Of a stretch of DNA of 64,000 bases, positions 12,266 to 25,100 are shown piece after piece (within the stretch, counting starts at the first letter, position 1; every line of letters starts with the position of its first letter). This DNA comes from Ditylenchus dipsaci. Its lineage: Eukaryota > Nematoda > Chromadorea > Rhabditida > Anguinidae. The notes below the pieces were generated by a model, which searched no databases, was not told where the DNA came from, and saw nothing but the letters and a program-made list of their open reading frames with translations. Position numbers and translations under genes: made by a program. The stretch covers positions 62,001 through 126,000 of the forward strand of contig SADC01001324.1 in the NCBI GenBank assembly GCA_004194705.1. Direction: 5' to 3'.

Positions 12266-13020
12266 TACTAGATTTTTCTTTTTGCTTATACATAATGGCA
12301 TATCACGCAAAGGTTTTAGTTCGTGAATTTCCGGGCCCAAAATGATTGATTTCGATGCGGGGCGACGTCGAATTTGGCCTTTTCACATTGAATCACTAAT
12401 TCAACGGCTTGTGGAAATTTGCCGAATGTAGGTTCCCCAAAACGTAATTTGCCAAAAAAAAAACAAAAATTGCGCTATCGAAATTTTGGATCTATCTTTC
12501 AATGGGGAGAGGGGTTTCGCCTTCGTCACCCCCCCTTTCCCCTAGCTGATTTGACAAAATCTAAAGTCTTTATTTAGTATTTTGACTGGCTGAGTAATAC
12601 TTAGGAAACACCAAATAACACCGAGTTCCGTAAAGCAGCAGAAAATATTTACGTCGAAGAGTCTTTTTTTTATCTGAAAGCTGAATTAATTCTTCGAGGT
12701 TTCTGCATCTAATAACACATAAAGCATCTCAAATAATTACCTGTAAATTTTCAATTTTGTCGTCTAACTGCGGAAGCTCTGTTTTGACTGGCTGAAGCGA
12801 ATTTTGAGAAGTTTGATAACAATTTTGAGGATTTTGTGATTTGGATGCATGAAAATTTGAATGACATTTCCGAAATTTGGATAAATGAGTGCGGTATCTA
12901 AAACAACTAAATTTTTTAAACTTACACACATTTTTGGTGGGTTTTCTAAAAAAAATATTAGGAAGAAAGGCGCAGTGTGAGCCTAAAACACCTATATAGC
13001 TCATTTGGCCAGGCCTTATA

Positions 13021-13972
13021 CAGGGTGTTTTTTTTATTCCCCGATTTTGATTTGTCGATTATTATTGAAATTTTTAATCTTTTTTCGAAGTTTTTTTCGT
13101 TAGAAAGGTGAGATTTTGAAATATTGTTTGATATTAACATACTCAGCTTTTCGCTTCGGAAACTTTGTCTGCGAGCCTTCTAAAGTTCAGGGTCGGTTTT
13201 GGGTGATTTTTAGAATACTCGAAATTTTTCAAAGGTTTTTATGAAGTCAATACAAATTATAAATAGAAGAATTTTGGAGCTCAGCTAAAGTTATTTTAGC
13301 TCAGCTAAAGTTATGCAAAAAACGTTTTATAGCATTTTGAAAATATGAGTGTCTAGATATGGATTTTCAAAAAAAAGGCCAAAAATCGAAATTTATCCAA
13401 TATTTCGGATTTTTAAGAAATTATTATTTTATCAGTACATATCTCAACATTAAAACTTTCAAAAATTATTTTGAAAAGTGGGGTGTTTAGCCCTTTATCT
13501 GTGCTACAACATGGTAACAAGATATTGTCATACGGTATTTGAGTAAATCAAAAATTTCATCACTTAAAATAATAATAATTCTTGTCACACTCTCAAAATG
13601 ACCACACATGTTGTTTACAACCGAATGCTTATTTTTCAAAAATATTCCAGGTAAATTTTTTATACTATTTCAAAGATGAGATTCAAGGCTACAAAAGCGT
13701 ATGTTTTGAATATTCTTAGAAAAAAATTTCCCTTAAAAATGAACCTAAAAATTTTGCCTAAAATCATTAGTCACTCGCTAAGATTTCTAAAAACCTACCC
13801 TGAACTTTAGAAGGCTCGCAGACAAAAATTTCCGAATCGAAAAGCTGAATCTGTTAATATCAAACAAAATTTCAGAATCTCAACTTTCTAAAGAAAAAAA
13901 GAACTCCGAAAAAAGACTAAAAGTTTCTATAATAATCGACAAATCAAAATTGGGGAATAAAAAAACCTCCTG
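13021..13972. mobile_element. Mariner-like foldback element
   Basis: Left end CAGGGTGTTTTTTTTATTCC, right end complementary (CAGGAGGTTTTTTTATTCC when read inward). The arms stay complementary for about 190 nt, including ATTTGTCGATTATTAT and CTGCGAGCCTTCTAAAG. A TA precedes the left end. No transposase ORF remains in the middle. Confidence 0.65.
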
Positions 13973-14138
13973 CTCAAAATAAGTGAAAATAAACCTGAAT
14001 TTATCAAGGACTTTTATGAGTAAAATTTTGATAAATCGAGATTTGACTGCAATCTAATCACACTCTTATCTTCCAATTATATCGATGTATGTTGGAAATT
14101 AGTCTAATATAAAATTTATATTATAAATGGATCAAATT

Positions 14139-14937
14139 GAATTTCCGCACCAAAATTGTGAAATTCCGCACCAAATTTTTAAAAAAATTATTTATGCCTT
14201 TTTCTGTCCAAGACCAACCAAATTTTGCAAGAATTCAAATTTTTAGTCTGAAAATTACTTGGATTGCTTAGAATCCCAACCCGGAATGGTCACAAGCCCT
14301 TGAAAGATGGTTTTTGGGGGTTTACTTTAGGGGGTAAAATTTTTTAATCGCTCAGAACTCCACCCTGAACCACTCAAAATCATCATAAACCTGGAATTCT
14401 GAGAAATAAAGCCAATCTGACTGGAATTCTGATTCGCCCAGTCGGTTTTTCGCAGAAAGTGTGAAATTCCTCACCAAATGTTTTATTTCATTGTCTGTGT
14501 CAGATCTACTTCCGAACTCAATAACTCAATTTATTCAAACTCAATAACTCAATTCATTTCACTCCTGTAACAACAATAGCAGCAACAACAACAAACATTC
14601 AAATCAGATTCTTTCAAGAGCATTAGGCACCTTTTTTTTTCTTATTTCCTCTTGGCATATTTGTGCTAAATAAAAACATGTGTTGAAAACATGAGAAACC
14701 GAAATTCCGGCGACATAATTAGAACTGCCTAGAACTGCCTTCCATGAACGAAAAAAGAGACAATGCTCAACTTTTATACACGATAAACAGCACAGACAAT
14801 GAAATAAAAAATTTGGTGCGGAATTTCACAATTTTGGTGCGGAAATTCACTATTTTTAGAACGAATTTGAATTTGGTGCTGAATTTTATTAATTTGGTGC
14901 AGAATTTCACACTTTTGGTGCGGAAATTCACTTACAG
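14139..14937. mobile_element. Element with private word GGTGCGGAAATTC
   Basis: At the left the word GAATTTCCGCACCAAAATT occurs twice. At the right its complement AATTTGGTGCGGAATTTC recurs about four times, some copies diverged (GGTGCTG, GGTGCAG). The flanks (TATTATAAATGG / CCTATTATAAATTAG) are also roughly inverted. Exact ends are not defined. Confidence 0.5.
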
Positions 14938-15239
14938 CCTATTATAAATTAGCTAGTATATCAAAATAATTTGCAGGAGCCCCATTGCTACTACACACAA
15001 CTAGATGTCCCACACGATTTTGCTGGTAATTGAAAATAAAATTCAGCCTGAATAACCATTCTAGTTTTAAAGATTCAATCAAGCTCCAAAGTTGAGAGCC
15101 GAACATGGTAAGTTCATTAATTGAGCTTTTGAAAAATTATCTTATTCTTTTTACAGGTCTGATTATGGTAAACTTTTAATTTAATTCATCTAAGCAAACA
15201 TTTTAAAAAATGGTAGTAGTTATTTCTGTCCAGAATATA

Positions 15240-15445
15240 CGGTTAAACATCTATATTGCAACACTCTATATTGCACCCATCTCTTTGTTGCATCCGCTTT
15301 TTTTTGGTTTGGTTGGCCGGAAAATAAATTACCTATTATTAACCCTTTATATTGCATCCACCTCTATATTGCATCCACCACTAGATAATATATTGCATCC
15401 GGGCAGGGCCGGTCCCTTGCGGGATGCAATATAAAGGTTTGACTG
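15240..15445. mobile_element. Pogo-like MITE, private word TATATTGCATCC
   Basis: Ends CGGTTAAACATC and AAAGGTTTGACTG with TA on both sides. The word TATATTGCATCC (or TATTGCACCC, TGTTGCATCC) recurs six to seven times, then the family phrase CCGGTCCCTTGCGGG and the inverted word at the right end. Confidence 0.75.
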
Positions 15446-16439
15446 TACTTCTTTTCGTCCCAAAAATACTTTTTCTGTTCCGAATTTTGAATTTTTTGGC
15501 TATCCCAGATTATTACATATATAACCTGTTCACGCTGAACACGATGCCATTCATCAATTTTCCAATTTCATGACTCATTTTTGAGATAATGGCCTTTGAA
15601 CTTAAGACCTCAGAAATTTTACATTCTTTTAAGAGACATAATCTGTAATTTTGGAGGTTTTTTTATAAAGAATATGGCACAGCCACTATTTCGACTTTTT
15701 TTCTACTCATATACCATTCGATGCCAAATTTATCGCTGAGCAATATATTCTTACAAGGGGCAACAGGCGCCTATCGGCGCCTCCATCGTGTTTGTACATA
15801 ATAATAGCTGTAAATTTTTTTAGGTCCCGGAAATATATCAGACAAAAATTTGCATAACATGCCAGAAAATCGCGCTTCAACACAAAATCCACCCAAAATC
15901 CAGGCTAAAATCTACCATCTCCAATCTAGAGGGCAAGAAAAACCTTTTTAGAGCTACCTCAATCTTATGATTTAGTGCTAAACAGAGAACTAAGATGTTG
16001 AAATTCAGGATTCCGTAAAGATATCCGATATAAATTTGCAAAAATGGCTGAAAATCAGAATGTAAAAAATAGCTTGACCCCTGCCCCAAATACTACATAG
16101 AGGTGTGTCGACCTCGATTTGGGCTGGAAATTTTAATAGTGAATGAAATTTTTATAGTGAAGCAGTTTTTTTCAACTACCAAAGTGACCCCCTTTCTCAA
16201 ATAGACAGAAATGGGCTGTTTTGATTACGCTTATTCTACTCGGTTTGAGCAGTTTTACAAGATGGTTGTGAAAAATTAATACATTATTGTGAAAATCTTG
16301 AACTTTTGGCCAATTTAAAGCGAAATTACAAATTTTGTGTTAGGCTTTTTCCCTAAAATTTGCTATTTTACCCGTTGCGCATCCGATGTGGGAAAGAATT
16401 AAATTGCACTTTCGGAATCTACACGAAAAACTGCATCTA
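15446..16439. other. Gene-free spacer
   Basis: No gene recognised. A short palindromic GGCGCCTATCGGCGCC at about 15766 recurs as GGCGCCAATCGGCGCC near 33178. Confidence 0.35.
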
Positions 16440-16693
16440 CAGTATTTACTCTAATAGTAGTCCCGGGTCACTATTTTTCAAGCTACCGAAGATCGGAAAA
16501 ATTCAAGGTCGATCTCGGAATTTTCGGGTGAAAACCCAAAATCTAAAAAGCAGAACTGGCAGAGCTCATGGGAGATAAGAAAATGCGATAAACAGCTTTT
16601 CAAAATATTGACTCTGCTTCTAAATACAGACCCTCAAAGTTGAGGGGGGGGGTCACAATTAGAGGGGGCGGGCTACTGTTAGAGTAAATACGG
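16440..16693. mobile_element. MITE of the TA-CCGTATT family
   Basis: Left end CAGTATTTACTCTAATAG, right end CTGTTAGAGTAAATACGG, flanked by TA. It carries the inverted core CAGACCCTCAAAGTTGAGG. It abuts the next pogo-like element and shares its TA. Confidence 0.65.
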
Positions 16694-17039
16694 TACAGTC
16701 GACGCTCTCTATAACGACGCTCTTTATAACCATTCGCTCTTATAACGACTGGTGAAAAAAAATTGGTTGGTTTCAAACAAATTAAGCAGAAACGGCGCTC
16801 TTTATAACGACGCTCTCTATAACGATACGCTCTTTATAACGACTCAGTCTGGCCGTCCCACCTGTTAAATAGCCGCTCTATATAACGATTTTGGGATTCA
16901 ATTCAATTTGAATGAAATTCAAATTTCACAGCGAATGAAAATTTTTGTTGAATAACCATTTTTCGCAATTATCTTTCGCTGATTTTAAAGAAATCGGTCT
17001 CATTTTTGTGTTTCAACTTCTGTTATCAAATGTTTACAC

Positions 17040-17345
17040 ATTCGGCGACTTGTTAGCCGATCACAATCGTGATCGTTTCGTTAATGAAAGTTTCGCCAAT
17101 GAGATTTTTACCAATAATATGTTCTTTTCTCGAGTACTCTTATTTTTTTATCAGGCAAATCATCACTGATTTTGTAGCCAGTGAATTGAGCTACAAAATG
17201 AAAAGTAATAAGCTTGCTAATGAACTAATAGTACTTGAGAAAAGAAGCTATTGGCGAAAACATACCATTGGCGAAGTGATTTCATTGGCGCAAGGATCTT
17301 ATTGGCGAATGTTTCATTGGCGAAACGATCACGACCCATCAACGC
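17040..17345. repeat. Inverted arrays of ATTGGCGAA
   Basis: TTCGCCAAT-type words (17088-17110) on the left and ATTGGCGAA words (five copies, about 17251-17316) on the right flank a central GAGCTACAAAATGAAAAG. ATCACAATCGTGATCGTTTCG and GAAACGATCACGA form the outer complementarity. A related fragment is near 54074-54140. Confidence 0.6.
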
Positions 17346-17420
17346 TTGCCGAACATGAAACAGAACAATGACATGGACGTTTCCCTGTTAAACCGTTTCC
17401 CTGTAAGCCGTTACCCTGTA

Positions 17421-17717
17421 AGGCCTCAAACACAATGAGGAGTCTGTTTGCGGATGCTAAATCAGATTTGTCGCACGGAAATGACCATAACTTTTTTAGA
17501 ATTCTAGTCAGGAGTCTTGGGCGGAGTCTTTCATTTTTATCTCAATTTTTCAAATGACATCTACATCATAAAATGCTCATCTGGTAGCCCTGAATCTTAG
17601 CTACAAAATGGTATAACAGAATAATTTTTGAAAAATTGAAAAAAAACTTATGGTCATTTCCGTGCGACAAATCTGATTTAGCATCCGCAAACAGACTCCT
17701 CATTGTGTTTGAGGCCT
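17421..17717. mobile_element. Foldback element
   Basis: AGGCCTCAAACACAATGAGG at the left is exactly complementary to CCTCATTGTGTTTGAGGCCT at the right. Complementarity continues for about 90 nt through CGCACGGAAATGACC. Non-coding, no TSD clear. Confidence 0.75.
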
Positions 17718-17760
17718 AAGGAATGGCTAGGATCTGTAGCGTAAAGGAAAATATTGGTGC

Positions 17761-18136
17761 ATAGACGTTTCTCGAAAATGAAACTTTTTTCATTTTCGAG
17801 AAACGTTTCTCGAATTTGAAACTCAAAAGAGTAAAATATCTCTAAGGGTATATATGGAGATACTTATTTAGACATATTAAGGGTATTTGGCCGCTTCGCG
17901 GCCAAAGACCAGCACACTCCACATTGCAAGGGATAGGGTACATACATGTGTTAACCCCTGACCCTTGCAATGTGGAATATGCTAGACTTTGGCCATCACA
18001 TTCAGCCAAATACCCTTGATATGTCTAAATAAGTATCTCCATATATACCCTTAGAGATATTTTACTCTTTTGAGTTTCAAATTCGAGAAACGTTTCTCGA
18101 AAATGAAAAAAGTTTCATTTTCGAGAAACGTCTATA
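17761..18136. mobile_element. Foldback element
   Basis: Arms of about 160 nt begin ATAGACGTTTCTCGAAAATG and include ATATCTCTAAGGGTATATAT and the complement. Each arm itself starts with a small palindrome (TTTCATTTTCGAGAAACG). A GGCCGCTTCGCGGCC hairpin sits near the centre. Cruciform-capable. Confidence 0.75.
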
Positions 18137-18595
18137 CCCCAAAATATTGTAGACTCAAGTTTAAATGACGGATAGAACTAATTCTGAAATTATGGGTAAT
18201 CAGATGGTAGTACCAAAGTATTACTACCAAAAAATTAGTACTCAGATCAGAGTGGGGTGGTACATATTACACTGGAAATTACACGGAAATGTGAAAAATT
18301 AAGCGCAGATTAAAAATAAAGTTGAAGTCTTTTTAGCTTCTACAAGAAACCGTTCCTTACAGGGAAACGTCGCGTACCCAACAGAAAAGTCTCTTGAATT
18401 ATGTTATTGTTGTTCGTTTTTCGGAATAAATGTTTACTTTGATACAATTTTATTTGAATGTTCGTTACCAAAGATGCCGCTCTATATAACGACTGGCTGA
18501 TGCACAGTTGAAAAATCATGCTCTTTATAACGACGCTCTTCATAACGACTCGGTTTAGCCGGTCCCTTGAGAGTCGTTATAGAGAGCTTCGACTG

Positions 18596-19684
18596 TAATC
18601 GCATCAAAATGGGTACACTTGAATTGTTGGTGTAATAATCTGGCATACCGAAAATCGCTATCAGACTCTTGGTACGGGTCCAGATCCAAAATTAGAAAAA
18701 ATCGCTCTTAAAGACTATGTGGTTAAAATTGTCTCTAGAGCTTCGTTACTTTGGGTATAAAAGTTTATAGGTATATGTAAAAATGTCTCGTAAAATTACG
18801 AAAGCAACCCAGGCAACAGGGTGTTATACGAACATTCAAATATTTCGTTGCTTGGTTTACTAATGTTTCAGATATTATTAAAAATGAGATGAGATGAGAT
18901 TAACACAATTTCAGAGTCTCAATTAGATTGCATGGAAGCCATTTGCAAAATTTTTGAAGAGCATTTAAAAGTAATTTCAAATTTTGTTTGTAAACATTTT
19001 GTAAAAAATATTGCGAATTTAGAAGCTCAATCCTGATGTGCGATGCATCCAATATGATGGTGAAAAACGTATTTATGAAAAGATTTAAAAAAGGTTTTTA
19101 GTTTCTGATCTGTTCAAGTTCATTGATCGGTTGACCGACTTGAGTTGTTTGATCCTGGAAAATGGTGGACATGTGTATGTGCCTAAAGGAAAGGACTACA
19201 TCAAAGAGCAAATCTTCATATTGCTCCGAGGTCAAGCTGGAGATAGCAATCGTCGGTGAAAATTCAGTACATTTTGTAATTTTGTTGATCTCTTTGATAC
19301 TTTCAAGTTGCGGAAATTTGAAAACTTGTTTATGTGACCCATAAAAATTTCGAAACATGTTTCATATTGTAGTTCTTATGGGCGATTAATGGAAGGCAGT
19401 GTACAGATTTGTGAAACTTTTGAAGTACTTGGCTGCTGGGTTTTTTCTAGACTTCTCTTAGTTGTATTGTCAATTTCGAGTACAGATTGCATCTAAAAAA
19501 GACCAATTAGTAATGAGCTAATTCTAGAAAATTTTACAAAAAGTTCACACGGAAAGAACAGGACTACTACAAACTGTAAAATCAAAGACGTCTTTTCGCC
19601 ATATATTAGTGCCACACGATTTGCACACTAATATAAGCAGTGCAATAATCACATCGCGGACTTACGACTGTTAGATAAGAGAAT
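18596..19684. other. Gene-free spacer
   Basis: An 86-codon minus-strand ORF at 19098-19358 is open but not recognised and lacks clear splice partners. The short direct repeat GAGATGAGATGAGAT occurs near 18885. Nothing else is supported. Confidence 0.3.
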
Positions 19685-20150
19685 GTGAGAATTAAACTGC
19701 AAGAAATGCGCCCGAAAATTTGCGTTACATCTGCGCCTGATATTTTTTGCGCCAAAATTTGCGCTGCAAAATTCGTACCGCAATATTCACTACTTTTAGA
19801 CAAGAAACTATTAAATTTAAACTGCAAGATTCGTGACGCAAGATTTCTAACGTGTAAATTACAGGGTTTTTAAAACGATTGGCAAAATCGGAATCCTTGC
19901 AATTTTTGGAACAAGACTGACAAAAGCCTTCAAAATCAACGAAATCAAAGATGAAGCGCAAATCTTGCAGTACACAAAAATTTAGCGCAAGTTTTCGTGT
20001 GCAAATCTTGCAGTTCAAGTTTCACAATCTTGCGGCGAAATTTTCGCGTCGCATACGTTGATTTGCATGCCGTGAGGCGCGAACCTTGCAGTGCATAATA
20101 TTGCAGTGCAAGTCTTCGGGCGCATTTCTTGCAGCTCAAATCTCACAATT
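19685..20150. mobile_element. Element with private word TTGCAG/CTGCAAGA
   Basis: Left GTGAGAATTAAACTGCAAGA and ATGCGCCCGAAAATTT are matched at the right by TTCGGGCGCATTTCTTGCAG and CTCAAATCTCAC. Between them GCAAGATT/AATCTTGC and TGCGCTGCAAAATT variants recur about a dozen times. The arms are imperfect and no TSD is clear. Confidence 0.55.
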
Positions 20151-21013
20151 TCTCAAAGTGCATTATAAAATCATATTATCTCGAATCTTATTGCTCAAGT
20201 CTTTCCATGCTAGGACGGCCACATACAAAATGCCACTTCTGGCAGGTTGAAATAAATTGCTCTAAATTCTATTTTCATTGCCGTTACTATGCATGTCAAA
20301 TGTCAAACGCAAGGTGAGACTCTGGCGGTCATTTTGGTGCCTTCAGTCACCTATATCGCTTAAACGAATTGCCGCGTCTCAGGGTTGAAAGCATAGGGAC
20401 CTGAGTTTTCAAAATTTTCGATCTGGCTCTGGCTGTGACTCTGAATTTTTTGAAATTTTTGCTCTGCTTCTTATATACCACTTCTTATGAGCAGTGCTGG
20501 GCATCCCATTTTCGCCTCTTGATAATTTTGAAAGCATTTTTTCTTTCTGTTTTCAAAAATTTTTTTTTAAATTTTCTATGATAATGCTCCCTTCTCTGTT
20601 GATGCTGTCATCCCTCGCTTTGGCCTTAGGTATCTTCTCTCTTTTGTTCCTTTTTTTCAGCCCTCGGTTTAAACCGAGAGCTGAAAAAATAAGGTTGTAG
20701 CTGAGAAATTTTTTTCAAGTTAGAAATGTCCGAATTATTTTTCGAAAACTTGAGGCCAAGATATAAAAGCTTTTCGAGAAAATAATTTCAGGAGCCAAGA
20801 GCAAAAAAATGGACATATTTTTTGAGATATTTTTAGCATTTTATGAACAATGTTTGGAACACATGCCAACGCTTCATTATATTATTGTAGTTCACGCATT
20901 TACATACCGTTCAAGTACAAAAATGCTCAGAAAAGGTTGATCACAAAAAAGTTCTAGGCTTAGGAGCCAAAACATTTTTTGGCTCCTAAAAACACCAAGT
21001 TTTGGCTCCTAAG
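20151..21013. other. Gene-free spacer before hAT element 1
   Basis: No gene seen. CCTCGGTTTAAACCGAGAGCTGA near 20663 is a small palindrome. GGCTCCTAA/TTAGGAGCC motifs occur near 20960-21012, and the last one was used as the hAT target site. Confidence 0.35.
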
Positions 21014-21585
21014 TAGGGTTGTCGGTTCGGGTACCCGTTTTCGGTAATTGGAACCGAAACCCGGTTTTTTCCGGGTTTCGGGTATCGGTTCGGTCCGGGT
21101 ACCCGAAAATTTCGGGTATCGGGTATCGGTTCGGGTACCCGAAAATTTCGGGTATCGGGTATCGGTTCGGTTCGGGTACCCGAAATTTCGGGTATCGGGT
21201 ATCGGTTCGGTTCGGGTACCCGAAAATTTCGGGTATCGGGTATCGGTTCGGTTCGGGTACCCGAAAATTTCGGGTATCGGGTATCGGTTCGGTTCGGGTA
21301 CCGAAAATTTCGGGTATCGGGTATCGGTTCGGTCCGGGTACTCGAAAATTTCGGGTATCGGTTCGGATACATGATTTCGAATCGAGGAATCAAACATTTA
21401 CAACAATTTCTTTGCTTGTGTCAGACTGAAAATGTTTTATGTATTTCCATTTTAACTCACACTTACATTTACTGTCACTGTTTTACTGCTTTTTCAAAGA
21501 CCGCTTTTATAGTTCACTTTTATGTCTGTCTTGTTACAAGATATACAAGAGCCTTGTATGTGTCTTTTTAATATTGAGTTCCTTC

Positions 21586-21954
21586 TTAAAGGACCATAAA
21601 ACTTGATAAGCACAGCAATTCGGAAATTTTGAATTCGCGCGGGACCACCCTAATTTTGTCAATAATGTTTTCGAATTGTTTTTTGCTTGTATGTGAAATT
21701 TTTTCAAAATATAAAACCGTTTACTAGTCGATCCCAACGTTGCTCGACATTGCCAGATCGGACAACTAATCCTACTTATGCTGCACCATAATTGTTTCGA
21801 TGGCTCTATGTTAAAAATTTACCCATAGATAGAATTAAAATTTTCAATGCACACAAAAAAATTAATTCAAAAACATTATGGACAAAATTAGGGTGGTCCC
21901 GCGCGAATTCGAATTCCGCAAATTGCTGTGCTTATCAAGTTTCATGGTTCTTAA
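21586..21954. mobile_element. TTAA-flanked foldback MITE inside hAT element 1
   Basis: Starts TTAAAGGACCATAAAACTTG and ends with the complement of TTAAGAACCATGAAACTTG, both TTAA-flanked. The arms extend about 75 nt, including GACCACCCTAATTTTGTC. It belongs to the same TTAAAGGACC family as 5374 and 30857. Confidence 0.75.
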
Positions 21955-21958
21955 AGGC

Positions 21959-22131
21959 ATGCCTAGTCAAGTGTGGAAGCTATTCAAGAAAGATGGCGAT
22001 AAGGCAGTTTGCGATTGCGGCGATGTTCTCAACTTGCCAAAAGATGGTGGAACATCAACGCTTTCCAAGCATCTTATATCTGCAAGGCAAAAAATGATGC
22101 TTGAGTGTTATGTTTGGATTTATGTTCAATA
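21959..22131 (+). pseudogene. BED zinc-finger exon of hAT element 1
   Basis: MPSQVWKLFKKDGDKAVCDCG followed by GGTSTLSKHL matches the start of a BED finger (W-x-x-F/Y-K-K, C-x-C, then H). The second histidine of the expected H-x4-H is not preserved in frame. It is paralogous to the BED exons of elements 2 and 3 (MPSEVWKSFKKVG, MPSDVWTSYKKMG). The rest of the transposase is absent. Confidence 0.7.
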
Positions 22132-25100
22132 AAAGATTTTTGTGTATGCAGGAAGCCTGTTTCTGTAAATCCGGTTTTTTCGGATATCGGCTCGGTCACC
22201 CGAAAATTTGGGTTGCGGGTATCGGTTCGGTTCGGGTACCCGAAGATTTCGGGTTTCGGGTATCGGTTCGGTCCGGGTACCCGAAAATTTCGGGTATCGG
22301 TATCGGTTCGGTCCGGGTACCCAAAAATTTCGGGTATCGGTTCGGTTCGGGTACCCGAAAATTTCGGTTCCGGTTCGGTTCCTCGGTTCGGGTACCCGGA
22401 AATTCCGGGTACCCGACAACCCTACTCCTAAGCCTAGAGCGTTTGGGTGACCTAACTTTTTCTGGACATTGTTGTGCTTAAACGGTGCAACGGTGCTCTT
22501 AGACGTCCTGCTTGCACTCTTCTGTTCCAATTTCTTCAAAAGCTCCAGTATCAACAAAATGTTAAAATTATTCAGCTTGAATTCGGAGCGAATCCAAGAA
22601 AATGAAGTTCTAACCGAAATTTAGTGTATTTTTGTCTTTTCAATGTTATGTTAATGTTGTTCCTGTTGAATGTTGATAGAGGAAATATGTTCGAGTAAGA
22701 AAGGTGCTGTGTTCTAAGGAACACTAGAAATATCAAAACTAGTAATCAAGAACAATCATAACTTAAAAAAATCTTTAGCCAAAAGCCAAATTCCATTCGA
22801 AAAAAGGTCACCATGCCAAAAATTCCTAGAATTTCTTAAATAAATTATTCATTGAGGTCTTTAGGCTTAGGGGATGCCAATAATTTTTTTCTCAAAAATC
22901 TAAAGAAGTAACAAAAACATTTTTGAGCGAATTCTCGATTACATTACCTACCATGCTCCTGACTACAAGTAAAAAAATCACAACTAGTGAATTAATTGAA
23001 AATTTTAACGTAGCATTTTCTAGAAATTACGTAAAAATAGCCAAAAAAATTAGCAACGTGTCTCGAATGAAAAACAAGAAGGGTACTCCTGGTGTGCAAA
23101 CAAAAAAGGGTTTTGACACCAGGAACTTACGATACGTGATAGTCGAGCAGAACGTATTTAGTAAAAAGTGCGAATTCGAAAATGTCATAAAAGTGGCAAA
23201 CGCTTCGAATTTGTGCTCTGGCTTCGACATTTTAAAAATTTTGCTCTGGCTCTGAGTTTTCGAAATTTTTGCTTAGTACTCTAACAAGGCAACCGCCCAA
23301 CTTTACGATCAAATTCGCAAATTCTGTTAAAGGCATCTTGTAGAGCATAGTCGATTTGTATAGTGTAGCTGGAGTTGTTTGGCTCACAGCAACAAAACTT
23401 TTGAGTTCTATATCAATGAAGACAGAAAACTAGAGACAGAAAAATGCTTTCAGGCGGGTTTCGGGTCAGGGTCTTATTCACCCAAAAATTTCGGGTCAGG
23501 GTTTTATTGAAAAAAATTTCAGGACCCTGGTCAAACTGTCAGGGTTGAGGTCAAAAATGTTATTTTTCGACTGCTGCTCTTCTTCAACAGTTTTTAGCTT
23601 TTTGGCAGATACTACGTGAGTATTTGCCTGCGTAAAACGAGCTTTTAAAACTGCCATTTAAATCTCGATCGTCTTTTTACACTTATCACATTTTGTTTCC
23701 GCGGCCGATAGTTTTGTGAAAAAGTAAAATATCGATTACCGGGACGAAATATTTTTTTTTAATTCTATTAAAAATTTCATTTTTAAGGCAAAAGTTTTCG
23801 GAAAGCCTCCCTTATTACTAAATCCGCGTCGTAAATCCGAATTCGTTAAAATAAAATATTTATTAGCCAAGATATATCTATCAATTTTGAGTAGACAAGT
23901 CAGAAATTTTCCACTATTTTGTACCATCCATTACCATCGTACTTTTGTGAATATCTCAGCTCATGAGTCATGAAATTTGGTTTGATTTGATCTCGATGGA
24001 TTTGGATTTAGGACAAGATTCCGGTGTCATAAACTTTGAAAGTTTTTTTTAATCATCGATGATTTTCGATAAAAATTTGAAAAAAAAATTATTGAGGGTA
24101 AGTAATCGATAGTTGTTCCGTGAAAAAAAAAGACAATTCCGATCTTCTATATTAAGCTCATCCATAATGGTTTTAGATTTATGTAATCATGAGAAAAAGC
24201 AAATTAAACAACACGACATGGAAAAAATAAAATATGATCATACCGTATTTTCTCAAATCAATCGACCCCCTTTAATGAACTGACCCATGGAGATAGATTG
24301 AATAAAAACCACCGTTCGTTTAATTGAAGAAGCAAACCAGCGCGTTACAGTGCAAATAAAAGCGTGGACCAGTAATACGGTAACTAGTCAAACGGTAAAT
24401 ACTGAAAAACTCATTGGACACACACATGGATCAAATCATAATGCAAATATTTTGAACTCTCAGGTTCAAATCCTTGTGGGTGCATACCATTTTATCTTCT
24501 TTAATTTTACAAGTTTGTAGTCAAAATGATCCTCACACTCTTGGCTATTTAACGAAATCATCAGATCATGATTTAAAAATATCTGGAGCTGATTTACAGG
24601 CTAAGACCTGCTAAGTTTACAAAAATCGTTCGTTTGGGGGTTTTTTTTGAGTGGTTTGATTTTTTTTTCTGACTTTTCTCTACAAGTCACGCGTTTCGTA
24701 TACCAAAATGTAGCTAAGATTCTAGGCTTTCATTTGAGCTATCAAACAGAGAAAAAGTTACAATAAAGTTAAAACTAGGACTCAAAAAACATTCCCACTT
24801 CCATGCCATTATACCTTGGATCCCAGAACTATCCCACAACTTTTTGGTATTATTTTAGAAGTGACGTTTTTTTGGAATATCAATCTACATTTACAACCTT
24901 ATACTAAAAATGTGCCCTGCTTCTTGGTGTCATTCTCAGCATATGGTTGTAAATGAGCATGTGAATGAAAATTGCAAAAAAACGTCAGTGCCCGAATAAA
25001 CCCAAAATCCGGACCCTCAATGGTACTCTTTTGTTCCCTGATCAAATCTTCGCTAGCTACCGTGTTTTTCTGTAGCGATTCTATTGTGTAAAAATTTTAT

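Larger units (their letters stand above)
16696..18595. mobile_element. 1.9-kb pogo-like element, private word TATAACGACGCTCT
   Basis: Ends CAGTCGACGCTCTCTATAAC and the complement ending GAGCTTCGACTG, flanked by TA. At the left the word CTCTTTATAACGACG occurs about six times, at the right about four. The family phrase GGCCGTCCC or GCCGGTCCC lies next to both arrays. No transposase remains. The interior is filled by three later insertions or foldbacks listed separately. Confidence 0.75.
21014..22424. mobile_element. hAT element 1 (TAGGGTTGTCG ends), private word GGGTACCCGAAAATTTCGGG
   Basis: Terminal inverted repeats TAGGGTTGTCGG / CCGACAACCCTA lie within an exact 8-bp duplication CTCCTAAG (21006-21013 and 22425-22432), diagnostic of hAT. 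The left subterminal array (about 21018-21375) has about seven units of roughly 41 bp built on GGTATCGGTTCGG plus GGGTACCCGAAAATTT. The inverted array at about 22178-22420 has six to seven units. The only coding remnant is a BED zinc finger on the plus strand. A TTAA MITE is inserted at 21586-21954. Confidence 0.9.

Noticed and set aside
19098..19358. 86-codon minus-strand ORF
   Set aside because: No recognisable motif, no splice context and no similarity to elements nearby. It may be a real exon but cannot be supported.
20960..21429. Long overlapping ORFs on both strands at 20960-21429 and 22101-22557 (TRYPKFSGTRTEP-type repeats)
   Set aside because: They are by-products of the 41-bp subterminal array of hAT element 1, open in several frames at once on both strands. 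No gene is supported.
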